64,000 nucleotides of DNA from Chrysaora quinquecirrha (GCA_014526335.1 JACTAT010000021.1:3667437-3731436), one strand, 5' to 3'; positions 1 to 12,620 are shown, counted from the stretch's first letter. Notes: generated from the letters alone by a model not told the origin. Program-made: numbers and translations.

Positions 1-898
1 CACGAGTCCTAGTTATCCCGAATGCGACCGACCTACAAACCGCTACGAGTCTACTGCAAAGCTACAGTCAGGGACAAAAATTAGTGAACTTTTGCTAGAA
101 ATTACCCGCCGCCCCTCGATCAATGTTGGTCAACAGTTAACAGCTGCAGTGAAAAGTAGTTCGACAAACCAGTCACTGTTTTATTACAAAAACAGATACT
201 AAATTGACTTCCTGGGAGGGGGGGGGGAGGACGGATTTGGGCAGGTTTATGGAGTCAATGCGAGTCCAAATTGAACTAAACTATTGTTCTTGTTGTCCAG
301 CAATTCAGTTCAATAGTAACAACTACAACTGGTATAATTCTTGTGAAAGAAAAAGATTTCCTGGGACTTTTCCAGGCGCTTCTATGACATAGTAGGATTC
401 TTCGAGGAGTTCCAATCCCATCCTTTTGGTTCTCGCCAGACCTTTCAAATGGAAAAAGGGCATGCATGTAAGAGCAGATGGACAATTTTTGTGGGTAGTT
501 TGACTATTTCAGAACCCTTTTAAAAGCCCAGACTGCATTAAAAGATGCCTGAAAATAGTAGATATCCTTATCTTGGATATTTGAAGGTGCTGTGGCATCG
601 TGGCCAAATCCGGCTGGCTCGTGGTGTTAGACGCTCAGCGAGATCGGGACTCAAACCTCAGCTACGTCAGCGTTACAGCCAGGGTAGAGGTCTCAATAAG
701 TTAACCTGCTACCTAGATCTTAGCGACTGGCGCTAAATATACTATTTCAACACATTTGTTGCAGAATACTGCAGCTAGCTATAAACTTGTCTGGTGGTAC
801 AACCTGTGGGCCTACATCGGCTGTGAAAACAAGGACAGCTGCAAAGCTTCCCGAATCCTTGACAAAGAAGATTGCTTGCTGCTTGCTTGCTTGCTTGC

Positions 899-1024
899 CG
901 AAGGGGCATCTCACTCTGAAAAAAGAGAACGAGATTCCCGCTAAAACAAAAGGATTTCCATGGGATTTCCATGAAAACAATACGATCTCCAGGAAAATCG
1001 CCCCAAAGGAATGAAATGCCCCCA
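899..1024. mobile_element. CGAGGGGC-type MITE, diverged
   Basis: It starts CGAAGGGGCATCTCACTC and ends ATGAAATGCCCCCATG. The inside carries the family words AACGAGATT, AAAACAAAAGGATTTCC and GGGATTTCC, which recur at 2156, 3271, 9700, 10675 and 39095. No open frame is present. Confidence 0.6.
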
Positions 1025-1054
1025 TGATTACTTGTTAATGAGGCTCTACAGATA

Positions 1055-1445
1055 CACTTTTTTTAATAAGCAACTGCTCAATAAGCAACTAGGGCTGAAC
1101 TGACCTTAACATTAAGCAACTTGAGGGCTCAATTGAATTACTGTAAGCCGCTAAGATCAAGAAGTAAAACAACCAAGCTTATTCTCTTTCTTGTGTTAGG
1201 AAATTGTTCTTCGTTCTTATGTTTTGCATGTTGAAGTTCGTTAGCTAGCGTTTTTCCACTTACTGTCTCCCAAAAGTCATGTTGTAGGCCTAACAGAGAC
1301 GATTTTGACCCGCGAACTCTGGGGTGGTTAGTAGGTAAAAAAAAATGTTAAGCAACGTTTAAGCAACTTTGAGGGCTGAAATGTCTAAAATTTTAAGCAA
1401 CTTTGAGGGCTGGACGAAAGTCAAGTTGCTTATTAAAAAAAAGTG
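1055..1445. mobile_element. AAGCAACT-class MITE with TA target, full length
   Basis: The outer ends are TA-CACTTTTTTTAATAAGCAAC and GTTGCTTATTAAAAAA..GTG-TA, 391 bp in total. The word AAGCAACT or a near match occurs at both ends and several times inside. At the right end 1395-1402 pairs with 1424-1431 across a 21-nt loop containing GAGGGCTGGAC. No open frame of note. Confidence 0.8.
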
Positions 1446-1449
1446 TAGG

Positions 1450-2105
1450 CCTACCCGCTTAAGAGAGGGTGACCCAATGCAGCAAAGTTTTGCACCAAAG
1501 GGAGTCCAAAGCCATAAATCCAGCGCAAGTACACGAATACTAATCCCCAACACCTTGATCCGTTATTTTTACCAGAATAATATGGACCTCCTATGAGTAA
1601 TACGCTACGCATTAATACGTTATTCGTAAACACGTTATGTATTACCACCATAATGCGATCATCTACAGCAATGTTTTTGTGTGTGCAAATCCCAAAATCA
1701 GGTTTTGGTGTTAGCTGCTTTTCATAGCAATAAAACCATTACTTAAATTGCCATAGAGCAATTTCATTGATCAAAATGTTATCTTTGCATTTTAACATAA
1801 ACAGGATATGAAATACCGTTCTCGCTTAAACCTAATTAAAAGACCCGAAGACCTTATCGTCTGTATTTTTATCTAAACACAATTTCCAAGTTTCTCCTAC
1901 AGCGGCTTGGCAAATACGAAAAGTCAAGAATTTGTGCTGAATTATCAAGCAAATGCTTTGGAGGAATCTTAGTATAGAAAAATATAATTACAAGGGAACC
2001 CCAGGAGAAACGTTAAGCGTGGCTAGATACAGTACTAATGAAGCGCCCGGAAGCTTATCTAAAAACCCGTCTCAAAGACAAGGAACTATTTTGAATTCAT
2101 GAATA
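1450..2105. other. Non-coding, no feature recognised
   Basis: AT-rich DNA with stops in all frames. I see no repeat shared with the rest of the window and no exon signal. Confidence 0.5.
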
Positions 2106-2480
2106 CACTAGGAGAGATGTCGCGCGCAACATTGATTTCGACTTGTCTCTCAGGGCGAGGGGCAATTCACTCCTCAAAAAGGTATACGGGATTTTTATGA
2201 AAACAAAAGGATTTCCAAGGGATTTCTGTGAAAGCAATAGGTTTTCTAGCAAAGGTGTACGAGATTTCAAGGAGTGAATCGCCCCTCGTCCCAGGGTGGC
2301 TTGGCTAAACATGCGAGTGACAAATGAGCAACATGTCCGCCGAGTCGTAGAGACAAGAAATGTTTCTGTTGTCGTCCAGAAACATCTCCGTGTCTCTCAC
2401 TACAAATTTTGTCGTGCGCTACAAAACTTTCGAGGTGGCTAAACTGGGAGACATCGAGGGGGCATGTCGTGCGGGGCAAG
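2105..2480 (-). mobile_element. GGCTAAACTAGGAG family element, interrupted copy
   Basis: Minus-orientation relative of 15663-15940 and 52768-53088. Shared blocks include ACTAGGAGA..ATGTCGCGCGCAAC, GAAACATCTCCGTGTCTC, CAACATGTCC and GGTGGCTAAACTGGGAGAC. It is interrupted at 2156-2288 by a CGAGGGGC MITE and loses its outer end near 2475. Confidence 0.75.
2156..2288. mobile_element. CGAGGGGC MITE with probable 8-bp target duplication
   Basis: 133 bp. The ends CGAGGGGCAATTCACTCCT and AGGAGTGAATCGCCCCTCG are near-perfect inverted repeats. The flanks TCTCAGGG (2148-2155) and TCCCAGGG (2289-2296) match at 7 of 8 bases. The comparable uninterrupted elements have one copy of this site, so this reads as a target duplication. 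Eight bases would fit hAT-type insertion (inference). Confidence 0.8.
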
Positions 2481-3270
2481 CGATATATCTCCAAGTTGCC
2501 TCAATAATTTGGGCAAACATCTTTTAAAACACTTCGACCACTCACAAAGAATTGGGACCATGTCACCTCTTTTTCTAAAGGAAAGTATTATATTCGGGGA
2601 AAGAGTTTACATAAAAGTTAGTCACAAATATAGAAGAATATACATTGGTGTAAGAGAGCTCTACTTGAAAAGAAATAATAAAATACTTAATTGAAAAGTG
2701 TTTAGAAAAGGACATTTTTGAAAATTTTCCCCCATTATTCCTTGGGCAAGGTTGAAATCTTTGCTGCTGACCAAAGAGTTGCTGACCCATCTGCTTCCTA
2801 TACCTTGTTGCCCTGTGGGTTTGAGCGGGAAGACTTTTTGTTTTTAAATGGCGGACAGCTTCGATGGAAAACGAAGTAAAATTACTGCAATGAAGCTGTG
2901 TTATAATGTTTCAAAGAATGCACAATAAGCTTGAATCTACATACAAAACGTATGCAAAGTTGATTTCATCAACTGCTGACAGAGATCGCCCATTGACAGC
3001 TTTGCCAGTCTTGCTGGACAGGGTCAAATCGAAAGCAAAATGAATGGCCTAAAAAGTTCAAGACAGGCCTAGGCATAAAAATGGTTGGAAAGACTGAGTA
3101 AGTAGGATTTCTGCTTGAACTGGAATAATGGAGATCCTTTTATGATTCTTTTCAATACCTGCTTACTGAAATTTAACTGGAGAAATTTCTCTCTCCAAAT
3201 CAAATCGGTCGGGTCGTAATGTCGTCCAAAATGAAAGATAATGTGTTTTTTTGCAAGCTTTTATAAGCCG
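2480..3270. other. Non-coding, no feature recognised
   Basis: No repeat family, exon pattern or RNA gene was recognised here. Confidence 0.5.
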
Positions 3271-3393
3271 AGGGGCAATTCAGTCTTCTAAAAGATGAAC
3301 GAGATTTTTATGGAAGCGAAAGGATTTCACAGGGATTTCGCTAAAACAATAGGTTTTATTTAGAGAAATAAGAATTCTACCGAATCGCCCTAT
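3271..3393. mobile_element. CGAGGGGC MITE, right end decayed
   Basis: It begins GCCGAGGGGCAATTCAGTC, has the internal words ACGAGATTTTTATGGAAGCG and GGATTT, and ends in GAATCGCCCTATATAG, a decayed version of the family terminus. Confidence 0.6.
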
Positions 3394-3509
3394 ATAGCTG
3401 GTGTGGACCTGCACCTTGTGCCCCAGACTGATGTTCTGGAATGAATACCGTGGCTGGGTAGGTACTCATTTAACCAACTTCGGAAGGATGGACAGCTGGA
3501 GCTTAAGGC

Positions 3510-3813
3510 GTTTTAAGGAACTGTCGAGGCTCAGATGAAAAACTGAGAACATTTTTTTTCAAGAGCAAGTCGATTTGTACAACAAAATTAAGATAATAGC
3601 AATATATTTCTCATTGTTCTTCCCAATAAGACTCCATGTTGTACATTTAAAGCTAGAAAATGAAGCAAGTTCATATGAATTTGCTGTAAAGATGAGTATT
3701 CAAACATACCTCGTCATGACAAGGAACAGTATAAGGAACTTCAGCCTCATTTTGCTGAAAAATTAAGGAACTCCAGCCTCAACTCAGACCAAAGGTTTCT
3801 TATAAAAAACGTG
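3510..3813 (-). mobile_element. AAGGAACT-class MITE, left end truncated
   Basis: Reverse-orientation relative of 31400, 41624 and 47825. It shares AAGGAACTGTCGAGGCTC, AAGGAACTTCAGCCTCA and AAGGAACTCCAGCCTCAACT. The right end is TTCTTATAAAAAACGTG-TA. The left terminus is missing. Confidence 0.75.
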
Positions 3814-4196
3814 TAATGTTCGTAGCGCTGGCTATCTGGCTGACGTCTTTTGAAATTGATCCAGCTTTTAAGTTTACTTTTCTAATATCTAAAATTCCTA
3901 TGCCTTTTTATGCTATGTATATATGCTATGTACATTAGAATCTAATCCCTTATCTATATTTAACAGCGTAAAAATGTCACCCAAAATGGCCAAAAATGTA
4001 AATGATTCCTAAGTTTACTTAGGTTTGCCAAGATATATAAAAGATATAAAATATATAAAGATATATAGCCAAGAAAAAATATTCCAGCATGTCTTGAATT
4101 TTTTCGTATCGCTCGATATCGTCGCCGTTCTCTAACTACTAGGGTTTTTAGGGGGCTTCATGCTCCTCCGTTCCCTTGAGAAGATCCTCTTGTTCC

Positions 4197-4295
4197 CTGG
4201 AGTATATAGCCTGCGCCAACAATCGAACACTTTCAAGAGTGCCAAGAAAGTCTACACTCTTGAAAGTTTCTGAGTCTGCGCGCAGGCTAGATATG
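4197..4295. repeat. Short palindromic TAGCCTGCGC element
   Basis: About 95 bp between TATAGCCTGCGC and GCGCAGGCTAGATA, which are inverted. Inside lies a second inverted pair, CACTTTCAAGAGTG and CACTCTTGAAAG. This is a MITE-like hairpin. The family is not recognised further. Confidence 0.55.
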
Positions 4296-4399
4296 ATAGG
4301 TTGCTCAGAAACACTCTTGAGCATGGACCTTTTCGACCAATGGCTGCGATTATTGAAAGTTTCACAATTTTGAAATAGCTACAGCCCTTATAAAATTGG

Positions 4400-6240
4400 G
4401 AACTTTGAACGCTCATAAAACCCATAATACGGGTGCTAGGATAAAAAACTAAGTTGTAGATGCTGTATACGATTTAGTATTGAAAACTCGTTATCTCTTG
4501 AAGTTTTGAAAAATTTCTATCTTGGCTGCCTTTCGTCGAAAAGGTCTATTAGGCCATCCAATTTCAATTTGTCCATAATGGTTGTTGCTGTTGCTAAAGG
4601 CTGCCGCTGCTGCTTGCGAAGACTGGGACTTGTGTGATGTGATGAGTCTAAAAGGTTCCTTATAAAAAACATGTAAGCTCAAGTCATTCTAATCTAACAT
4701 GGGCGACATTCCAGTTCTCGTTTGGGCTGCATTCCAGTTTCCATACTAAATTAAGAGTGAATGTGGTGTTAGTTGTATCTTGTTACAGACTCGGGGATTA
4801 GCACATAGAACATAAAAGAAGTAACCAAAGAATGACATTCTTTAATTTAAAATAAGAATCGAGGAAGCTCTGGTTTGCTACTCACTTCCTAAGAACTGAG
4901 TTCCAGTGCGATACACAGTTATATGAAATATCATTCAACCACACTGTTTATATATCTTTACCTGACGAATGTATCTATTCCTTGCAGCATATTACGAAGC
5001 ATAGAAGTCTAGTGTATGGTATACTTTCCTTCGCTGTCAAACACTCAGAAGTAAGTACGTTTTTACTAGGCCTATTTTCTGTTACATTTGCCTAAGGGTG
5101 TTTCTACTGGAGGTTTTTAGCATATCTTCAAATACTGTATAGACAGACACTTTCTGCTGTAACTAGCTACACGCCGAGGGGCAAAACCACTCATGCATCG
5201 CACAACTTCTCGCAAATTCCACTGTTAAAGCCAAGCCAGGCACTGGAAACACTGGCAGTACTAAAATTCAGTGGAACGGAGAGAGGGGCAGACAGGGCGA
5301 TGTGCGATTCCAGAGGGCCTGCGGTTATTAGTATTACTATGACAGTCTTCAGTTCATTAACGTTGCTTTGAGCCAGGTAAGTTTTATTGGAAAAAGGCCG
5401 TTTCGACTACAAAACGGGCGTTGTTTTCCAAGTTAGTTTCAGTCGAGATTTTTGGACTTCTTGTTCACATATATGGAAAGCTAGAAGCCTTGCAACTCAT
5501 ATATACCGAAATTTAGGCAATTATTGTCATGCGTGTTTGGTGAAGGGGTGACGAGACTTTGAGACACAAGAATAGGGAGTAAGAATAGAAAAGAATAAGA
5601 ATAGAGTAACTCACTTTTCTATTCTGTAGAGAAGGGTTCGCTTTAAATTAAAGTTTGGGATACGAAGAGCTGATCCTTTTGTTTACCCCGCAATTCTGCA
5701 TTTCACATGCCAGTTTTTCGGGTTCGAACCACGCACAGACCTTTTCCGCAAACTGCATCGATGCCCAGCAAAATAAGTATAGGTACCAAGCTTTGATATT
5801 GCTTTATTTTGTCATCAGTTTCAACACTTTGTTAATATCCATCACAATTAATATCCTTATCATCTATTTCCTTATTTTTTAATAAGCAGATTTGTTACTC
5901 TTTATTTTGAAAATTAAACCGGTACCTTTTCGTGAAATAATGTTTTGTGAACTTTTTGTTGATTATTGATGTTAGCATTGGCTTAGGAAAGCCCTTCATA
6001 AACGCAAGTAGCGCGCCGCCTTTATTGAGAAGTATCTATTAATTAAAGCCGAGAAAATCTATAATCTAAATCGCTTTCCACTACATTATTAACTTTTGTT
6101 ATAAATATCCACAGTATGCAACTGGTGCGTTAGCGTGCAAAAGCAGTCACCTTGGACTGTTCAGAGTGCTGTTATCTCAGCTTCCTTGGAAACTTATTTT
6201 CTCGAGTTCCAGGCTTCACTACCTCTGCTTCACTCAGCTA
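4400..6240. other. Mostly unique non-coding DNA
   Basis: The only repeat signals are a stray AAGGAACC-class MITE end (GGTTCCTTATAAAAAACATG at about 4652-4672) and a CGAGGGGC-like start near 5173. No exon is supported. Confidence 0.45.
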
Positions 6241-6244
6241 GCTT

Positions 6245-6325
6245 TTGCTATTGTTGGTGTCGTTATTGTTGCTGTTGTTGGTGTTGTTGTTGTTGCGTTT
6301 ATTGTTGTTGTTGTGGTGGTTGTTG
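6245..6325. repeat. Impure (TTG)n microsatellite
   Basis: A run of TTG/TGT triplets with interruptions. The Cys-rich frame across it is an artefact of the triplet repeat. Confidence 0.8.
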
Positions 6326-6329
6326 CAGT

Positions 6330-7290
6330 TTAAATGGAGCAGTTCAAACTGGTTGGAGCCTGTTTTCACTATAGCAATTTGTCTTGTTAGTTGCTTCTAG
6401 CGAGCTCTTGTGTAAAAAATCAATTCAAGGCAAGGGCTACTGTTCATGTTAATACTTCTTTTCTTATTTGCGATATTTCGATGGCAAAATCGTCTCCCTT
6501 TTATACATATGTTCGCATTTCTATATTTTCTTGCTTCCATATTTTTGTGCGCATAAGCTGATTATCTTTTTATTTTACTTCTTTCTAATTATCTGCATTG
6601 AGAAACAATTTCTGTCATTTCCAACTGTTTTCAGGCTGAGCGAAACCAATCCAAATCTCTTCGAAATCCCAAGAAATCGAAGAGATTTGCTCAAGAAACA
6701 ACAGAAACAGTTTGTTGAAGACCCTATATAACAAGAAGGTCCGGGTTGCAATCGCAATCTAGCATCCCTGCAAGTCCGCCCCTGAAACTGGTTCAACGAC
6801 TCGAGTCAAGGGTTGCAAGTATTGCAGTCTTCAGCTTGCTTAATTTGTGTAATTTGTCTCTAGCGACTCTTCGAGTTGCAACACTTTGCCCTGTCCACAT
6901 TATATTGTCAAATATCTACTTCGTGTTATATTTCCTAATTGATGGGAAGACCTAGCTCATCCCATACTTTAAAAAGATGGGACACAGCATTTAATTTTCT
7001 CACTGCCTAGTGGTTTTAGTGGAAATGAAAATCTAAGTAATCCAGGCTAAGTGCTTTTTTCTGTCAAAAACGTTATTTTGATGGACACAGAGTCGATTCG
7101 GAATTCCTTGATATCATTCTGGAATCCTCCAACTATTGTGTGATTGCAATAATTGGATTGGATTAATACAAAAAGTATTAGTGTCCCTGATTAAGACTGC
7201 TCTGTCTGCTAAGAGAATGCCCGACATCTCAACTGTACGCTGATCCCAAGGATTAAGCCAACGCTTTGAATTCAAGAACATTTTTGTGCA
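6330..7290. other. Non-coding, no feature recognised
   Basis: AT-rich and stop-rich. No shared repeat or splice-bounded frame was recognised. Confidence 0.45.
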
Positions 7291-8085
7291 TTGTGCTTCA
7301 ACAGCATTGAACGGGATTCATCAACATTGTACAGGATTCATCAGCATTCATCAGCATTGCACGGGGTTCATCAGCATTGTACTGGTTTGATTGGCATTGA
7401 ACAGGTTTCATCAGGTTTCTTCAGGGTTCAACAGCATTAGGATTTATCCATATCGTACGGAATTTGTCCGTACTGTACGTGTTACATCAGAATTTTTCGG
7501 GATTCATGGGTTTCATTGCATTGTATGGGTTTCGTCATAACTGAAGTGGATTCAACAGCATGAGGATTCATCCACATCGTACGGAATTCGTCCGTACTGT
7601 ACGTGTTGCATCAGAATTTTTCGGGATTCATGGGTTTCATTGCATTGTATGGGTTTCTTCATAACTGAAGTGGATTCAACAGCATTGTACAGGATTCATC
7701 GGCATTGTAGCTATGTGTTGCATCAGTATCTTACGGGATTTTTTTTAGCATTGCACGGGTTTCACCAGAATTTTACATCATTCATCCGCATTGTATTGGT
7801 TGCATCAGCATTGTTTGTGTTTCATCAGACTTTTAGGGGATCCTTCCGCATTGTATTGTACGAATTTCTTCAGTATCTCAGCCGTATTTCTTCAGTTTCA
7901 TTGGCATTGTATAGGTTTCATCTACATTGCACGGGGTCTATCAGCACGGTACGGGTTTCGTCAGCATTGTACATTGTACGTAGCTATTTCATCAGTATTT
8001 TAGGGGTTTTATCAGCATTGCACGGCTTTCATGAGCATTGTACGGGATTCTTGAGCACTGCACGGGTTTCATAGGCATTATTCAC
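7290..8085. repeat. Minisatellite of ~21-24 bp units with higher-order duplication
   Basis: About 35 degenerate copies of a unit like TTCATCAGCATTGTACGGG. Between about 7439 and 7686 a ~124-bp block containing ATCGTACGGAAT and TTTTTCGGGATTCATGGG occurs twice in tandem, so the array also grows by higher-order units. The long frame across it is a repeat shadow. Confidence 0.9.
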
Positions 8086-9690
8086 ATTTAGAAAGCTTTG
8101 CGTTGGTTTAAAAAATTGCGGACGTTGCGCTCTTGTGTTGGTAGGTTTCGTATGCTTTGTAAGTGATTCAAGCCGGATATGAATTGTTTATTTTTTAAGG
8201 TTAAGTCAAGTAGATCTTATACTCGATTCTAAGATTTCCTATTTCGGGGCATTTCCTGATTTCAGGCTGTTTTTTGTCTGAAACACATGGGAGGGAAGTT
8301 GTTGAAAGCCTTCCTCCCCTATAAATCATACATGAACATCGATAGCTTCAGAATCTTGTATTTTCTCTATTTCTGATCCATCAGTTTATTACCACTGGTT
8401 TTCGGCAAAACATATTCAACCTCGACCCTTAAATTTTCCACTGAACTGAAACTTTTCACTTTTGAAATATGCAAAATGTACTTACTAATTCCTTTTGTCC
8501 TTGATCCTAGCTAAGATATATTCAGATCCAGTGTGTATTTGAGTACCAGTGCGCAACTATCATAGCAAGCTGTTTTTGTTGCCGTTTAAGAAGTACAAAA
8601 AATAATTTGTTACTAAAGAAACAAGAACTCTAATAAATTTGCATTTGTAAGTTGTTTATTCAAAGTTGACTTTTGCTGTAGCTGCATATCTCATGTCTCC
8701 CATAAAAAGTAGTGTAGCTAGAGGGCCAGCACTGGAGAGGGGGAAAAGGATCTGTGAAAAAATATGGGCGTGGCGTTGAGTGAAAATACCCAAGATATTG
8801 CCTAAGGCATATTGTCGTTAGATTGGTTGGGGCTTTATGCAAAACCCGTATTGCTGAAGACTAGGAAAGGGACTAAGCGTCCTCTCTTGGGTAAACACCT
8901 GGCTTGCTTGGCGCGCTTTGTTAAATTTACTGTATTGGAGGGCGGCGTTTGTTTGAGGCTAGGCGTTTATTAGTGGAAATACAGGACTGTAATACTTAAA
9001 AAAACCTAAACGCCACACCTTTGGTGATTTATACGAGTTTTTAAATATCTAATGAATAAATGAGTCAGTATAACATTGTTTCGTCACTGTTTTCTTAATT
9101 CGACTATGTTGCTACCTACGGCTAATTTGTAGCAAAGTAGAAACCAAGCTGTTATCAACACAGAAGTAGAGTGCTTTTCATTTGAGTACAGTAGCTATGA
9201 CTTAGCTACAAACCGATTAAACCGACTGTAAACAGCAAGAAATAACAAAGAAAATCGTCGTACTCTTTGTTCAATTTTCATCTATCTCTTTTCCAAGGGG
9301 TCAATGCTGATCTGCAGATTACTATTTTACGCAACGGGAAATTTGAAAAGAAACAGCGATCTTTAGAAATTCTCTATTCGGATCGCTCGAGATTGTTCAC
9401 ATATCTTAGAAATTAGAGACGTTAGAAATATGTTCTTTTGTATTTGAGTGCATGAGACTGCTGGTTTGATGACTTCTCTGCTCTGGGTATCTTTGGAACT
9501 TCTCTCAATATCTTGCCTTTTCAATACCTGGATTTATTCATCTACTTTTGGAAGCGAAGGTAAAACTGAGTAATTGAAAAGTCATATAAGTACACCTAAA
9601 CATAGTGATAGGACTACATGTAAGCATTGGATACACTGGCGATTCTACGCCACTCTCGTTGCTCGTCTCGTAGGATGAGAAACAGGAGAG
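8085..9690. other. Non-coding with one repeat fragment
   Basis: GGGTAAACACC (about 8890) and GGCGTTTATTAGTGGAAATAC (about 8964-8984) resemble the element at 53797-53893. Nothing else is recognised. Confidence 0.4.
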
Positions 9691-9691
9691 T

Positions 9692-9828
9692 GCTAAGCTC
9701 CAGGGGCTCTTTACTCTTTGAAAAGGCGTGCGAGGCATATTAAAACAACAGGATTTTCAAAGGATGTCCTTGAAAATAATAGGACTTCCAACAGAGATGC
9801 AGGAGATTTCCAAGGGGTGAATTACCCC
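9692..9828. mobile_element. CGAGGGGC MITE, diverged
   Basis: The right end GGGGTGAATTACCCCTCG is clear. The internal AACAACAGGATTTTCAAAGG and GCAGGAGATTTCC match the family. The left end (CAGGGGCTCTTTACTC) is weak. Confidence 0.5.
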
Positions 9829-9829
9829 T

Positions 9830-10674
9830 CGATTAAGCTAGCCTGCTAGCCTCACCTCACAGACTGTCTACCCATTCTGACGGCGTGTTAGACGTCGGCA
9901 ATTGCAAACGAGGACCATGCATATACAGTAATATAGAACCTAGGCGAAATTGCAGAAAATGGACACAAAAAATAAACGATAGTTTTATTTAATTGCAGAA
10001 TCAGAATTTCACCATGTTAGAACGGTAATATTGACACCATTTCTTCCACCAGATAGCTGGATTGAACATTCATAGGTGCATGAGGGTGCATGACAGGCAT
10101 TTCATAAAATATTCCAAGGTTGCTATCACCTATTGCACCTAAGATTGCATCACAAAGTTTTGGAGTTTTCCATTAGGTCAGGAAAACCCCCTTTATTGTT
10201 CTTGCGTTTATGTTATTAGCTTTAATCTCTTGCATGTACCTGGTCCTCTCGTAAAATTTAGTCATATTCCCTGACCCTATCTCTCTGTTTAATTTTCAAA
10301 TATCGATCGAAGTAACCTAGAAGGTCTTTTTGAAATCATTGGGGCCCTTACAGAAAACCCGCAACAGCATGTATAGCAACGGAGTAACTCCTTACTCTGT
10401 AGCTCAGTAGTCAGCATATCCAATCTTCGTCGATCTCTGACATGTCTTGCACTTGCAGATATCCTCATGATTTATATCTTTTTCAAGCAAAGTAGTGCTT
10501 TGCTTGGTAATTTTACATTGAGAATTTCAGGGAGCAGCATACGAAATTTCATGGGATGTTTTGCCCCTTTTAAGTCTTCCAGCTTGCAGCGTTTCTCAGA
10601 TACCCAGCTTTTTATAGTATCTCTCTGAAGACAGGACAATTTTCTCCTACTATGGAGGCACCCAGTGGCCAAAA
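9830..10674. other. Non-coding, no feature recognised
   Basis: No repeat copy, RNA gene or exon could be supported. Confidence 0.45.
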
Positions 10675-10803
10675 CGAAGGGCAGTTCACTCCTTGGAATC
10701 TTCCCTCAGCTGAGATCTCTCTTACTTTTGTAGGACACTTGCAAGTATTATTTTGTTTTAATAGGAATCTCGTACGCTTTCTCGAGGAGTGAAATGCCCC
10801 TCG
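10675..10803. mobile_element. CGAGGGGC MITE
   Basis: 129 bp from CGAAGGGCAGTTCACTCC to GGAGTGAAATGCCCCTCG, with the subterminal GGAATCTCGTACGC shared with the copy at 39095. Flanking octamers match only weakly. Confidence 0.65.
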
Positions 10804-11800
10804 TGCCAGAGTAAGTCAACCCAGAGCACCCTCCCCCTCCGTAAATATTCCGCATTCAGTGGTGTGTTTCCCTGGAAGTCCAATCTACTCAGTTTTGGAA
10901 TGGAATGCTTTTTGTCTGGACTTGCCTTACAAAGTTACCCTGAGATAAAATCTCATTCTACTCTTTCATGCTTTTGATTTACCGCTTACGTATTCCATTA
11001 ACGTGAATTTTTCCTTTTTGTCTTCAGACCTTTGAACAGCTGACGTTTGGCTCCAAAGTTTCCAAAGGGTGTCACATACAGGACAATGAAAGGTACTTTT
11101 GTTGTTTTCTTTGATTTTTTGGATGACATCCACCTACCACCATATGATCCATGTACGAGGGACCGAGGGAGGCAAAAGGCACTCAACAGGGAACCATGAG
11201 GTTGATGGTTGATGGTTTTTGGTTGATGGTTTTTTCGTCGGATTTTTTCGGAATTCCCTTGATGATAAAACTGTACGAAAATGGTCAAAAATCTTTCCCT
11301 TGCTGAATTCAAATCCTTTTGTTCCCAGGGGGGTGATTCTGAGAAATGTTGGGGGCACCCCCAGTATCTATCTTTTCCTGCTGCTTTGACCTCCAATACC
11401 CCAACGTCACAAAACGAATAAATCATAAACATCAGATTGGTTATCGTTCAAAGGAAAAAATATCGTTTATAACCTACATCTTGATGACGTCATATTGACG
11501 TCATAATCATTGCATCATAATGAGGTTACCTACATTGGTAAAGAAATCTTCACGTTCTCTATCCTGACGTCTGCATGCTACGCAGCAATATATGCGAAAT
11601 TGCTGTTGAAATCTGCTTGTGCACTGCATAGTAGTACTGTTGCTTTCTGTTCCAAGCCTTTTGAACTCGCAGTAAATGTACGTTTGAATATTGAGTTGAA
11701 GTGAAAAGGTGGGCGGACGTAATAGTGAATATAGAGTGGTAATAGTGAATGGGAGCCTGTAAATAATGGTGTTTACTAAGCTATAAATGAGCTATCACAG
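10804..11800. other. Non-coding; short GGTTGATGGTT tandem
   Basis: At 11200-11235 the unit GGTTGATGGTT repeats about three times. The frames over this area show no conserved domain or splice structure. Confidence 0.4.
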
Positions 11801-11839
11801 GATTGTTAAAACTAGAAGTTTGGTAGCTACCACCATATG

Positions 11840-11940
11840 ATCAATGTATCTCTGTTTACACCCGAACCTGGGATCTTTAAGATTAAGAGCCAATCCGTTA
11901 CCTACTGCATCGCTGCATTAGCAGATTTTCCACAATCAAG
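11840..11940 (-). repeat. tRNA-like (Lys-like) SINE head or tRNA relic, minus strand
   Basis: Read on the minus strand it contains GATGCAGTAGGTAACGGATT, GGCTCTTAATCTTAAAGATC and CCAGGTTCGGGTG. The second and third pieces resemble the anticodon arm and B box (GGTTCRANYCC) of a tRNA-Lys-type sequence. An acceptor-stem cloverleaf is not complete, so a SINE or tRNA relic is more likely than a working tRNA gene. Confidence 0.4.
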
Positions 11941-12309
11941 GGAATCAAGGGCCGTGCTGGGTGCAAATATCCCAAGGACCCGGCTAGCAGCTGAAGGTGA
12001 AGGTTAAATGGTGTATTTAGCACCATATGCTAGGATCTCAGAAGTAGGTAAACTAGTGAGATCTTGTCCTAGTTGTGACGCCACCGTGGCTTGGGCTCGA
12101 ACCAAGACCTCGTGGAGGTCTTGATACCATGAGACAGCTGTGTGACACCAGGAAACAACAGTGATTGACTAATTATTACTAATGATGGTAGTGGTTGGTG
12201 ACAGAAATTAACCGATCTCGCACTGATGGCTGGCTATGATCCACTAGACCAAACCTGCTACAATCTAACCTAATAAGACTAACAAGAAGCAGCCTACAAC
12301 GTACTCTTT

Positions 12310-12620
12310 GGTGCCTAATCACTGGGGGGGGAGGTCGGAATAAGCAGAGGGGTTCAAACAGCATCAAGAATCTATTGGTGGGGGGTCATAATAAACGGGG
12401 GGCTGGAATTCATTTGACAAATTTTGTCAGCAAACTGCCGAAACGATGTGCGAACGGGCCTTGGTACCTGTAATCTTAGGTAATCCATCATTTTAACAAA
12501 CGGCGGCGGTCCTATTTTGAGCGGGGGGCTGGGACTTTTCAAAAAAATTATTAGCGGGAGGGAGACGGCAGTTAGGCATCTAGGAGTAGGAGGCATTAAT
12601 GCAGCAGAAACATATGGGCC
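12310..12620. repeat. G-rich GGGGGGCTGG repeat pair
   Basis: GGGGGGCTGGAATTCATTTG and GGGGGGCTGGGACTTTTC lie about 130 bp apart in DNA that is otherwise unremarkable. Possibly a decayed element. Confidence 0.25.

Noticed and set aside
590..665. tRNA-like phrases (GGCTCGTGGTGTTAGACGC; GGGACTCAAACC)
   Set aside because: A- and B-box resemblance is weak, no cloverleaf closes, and no second copy was seen.
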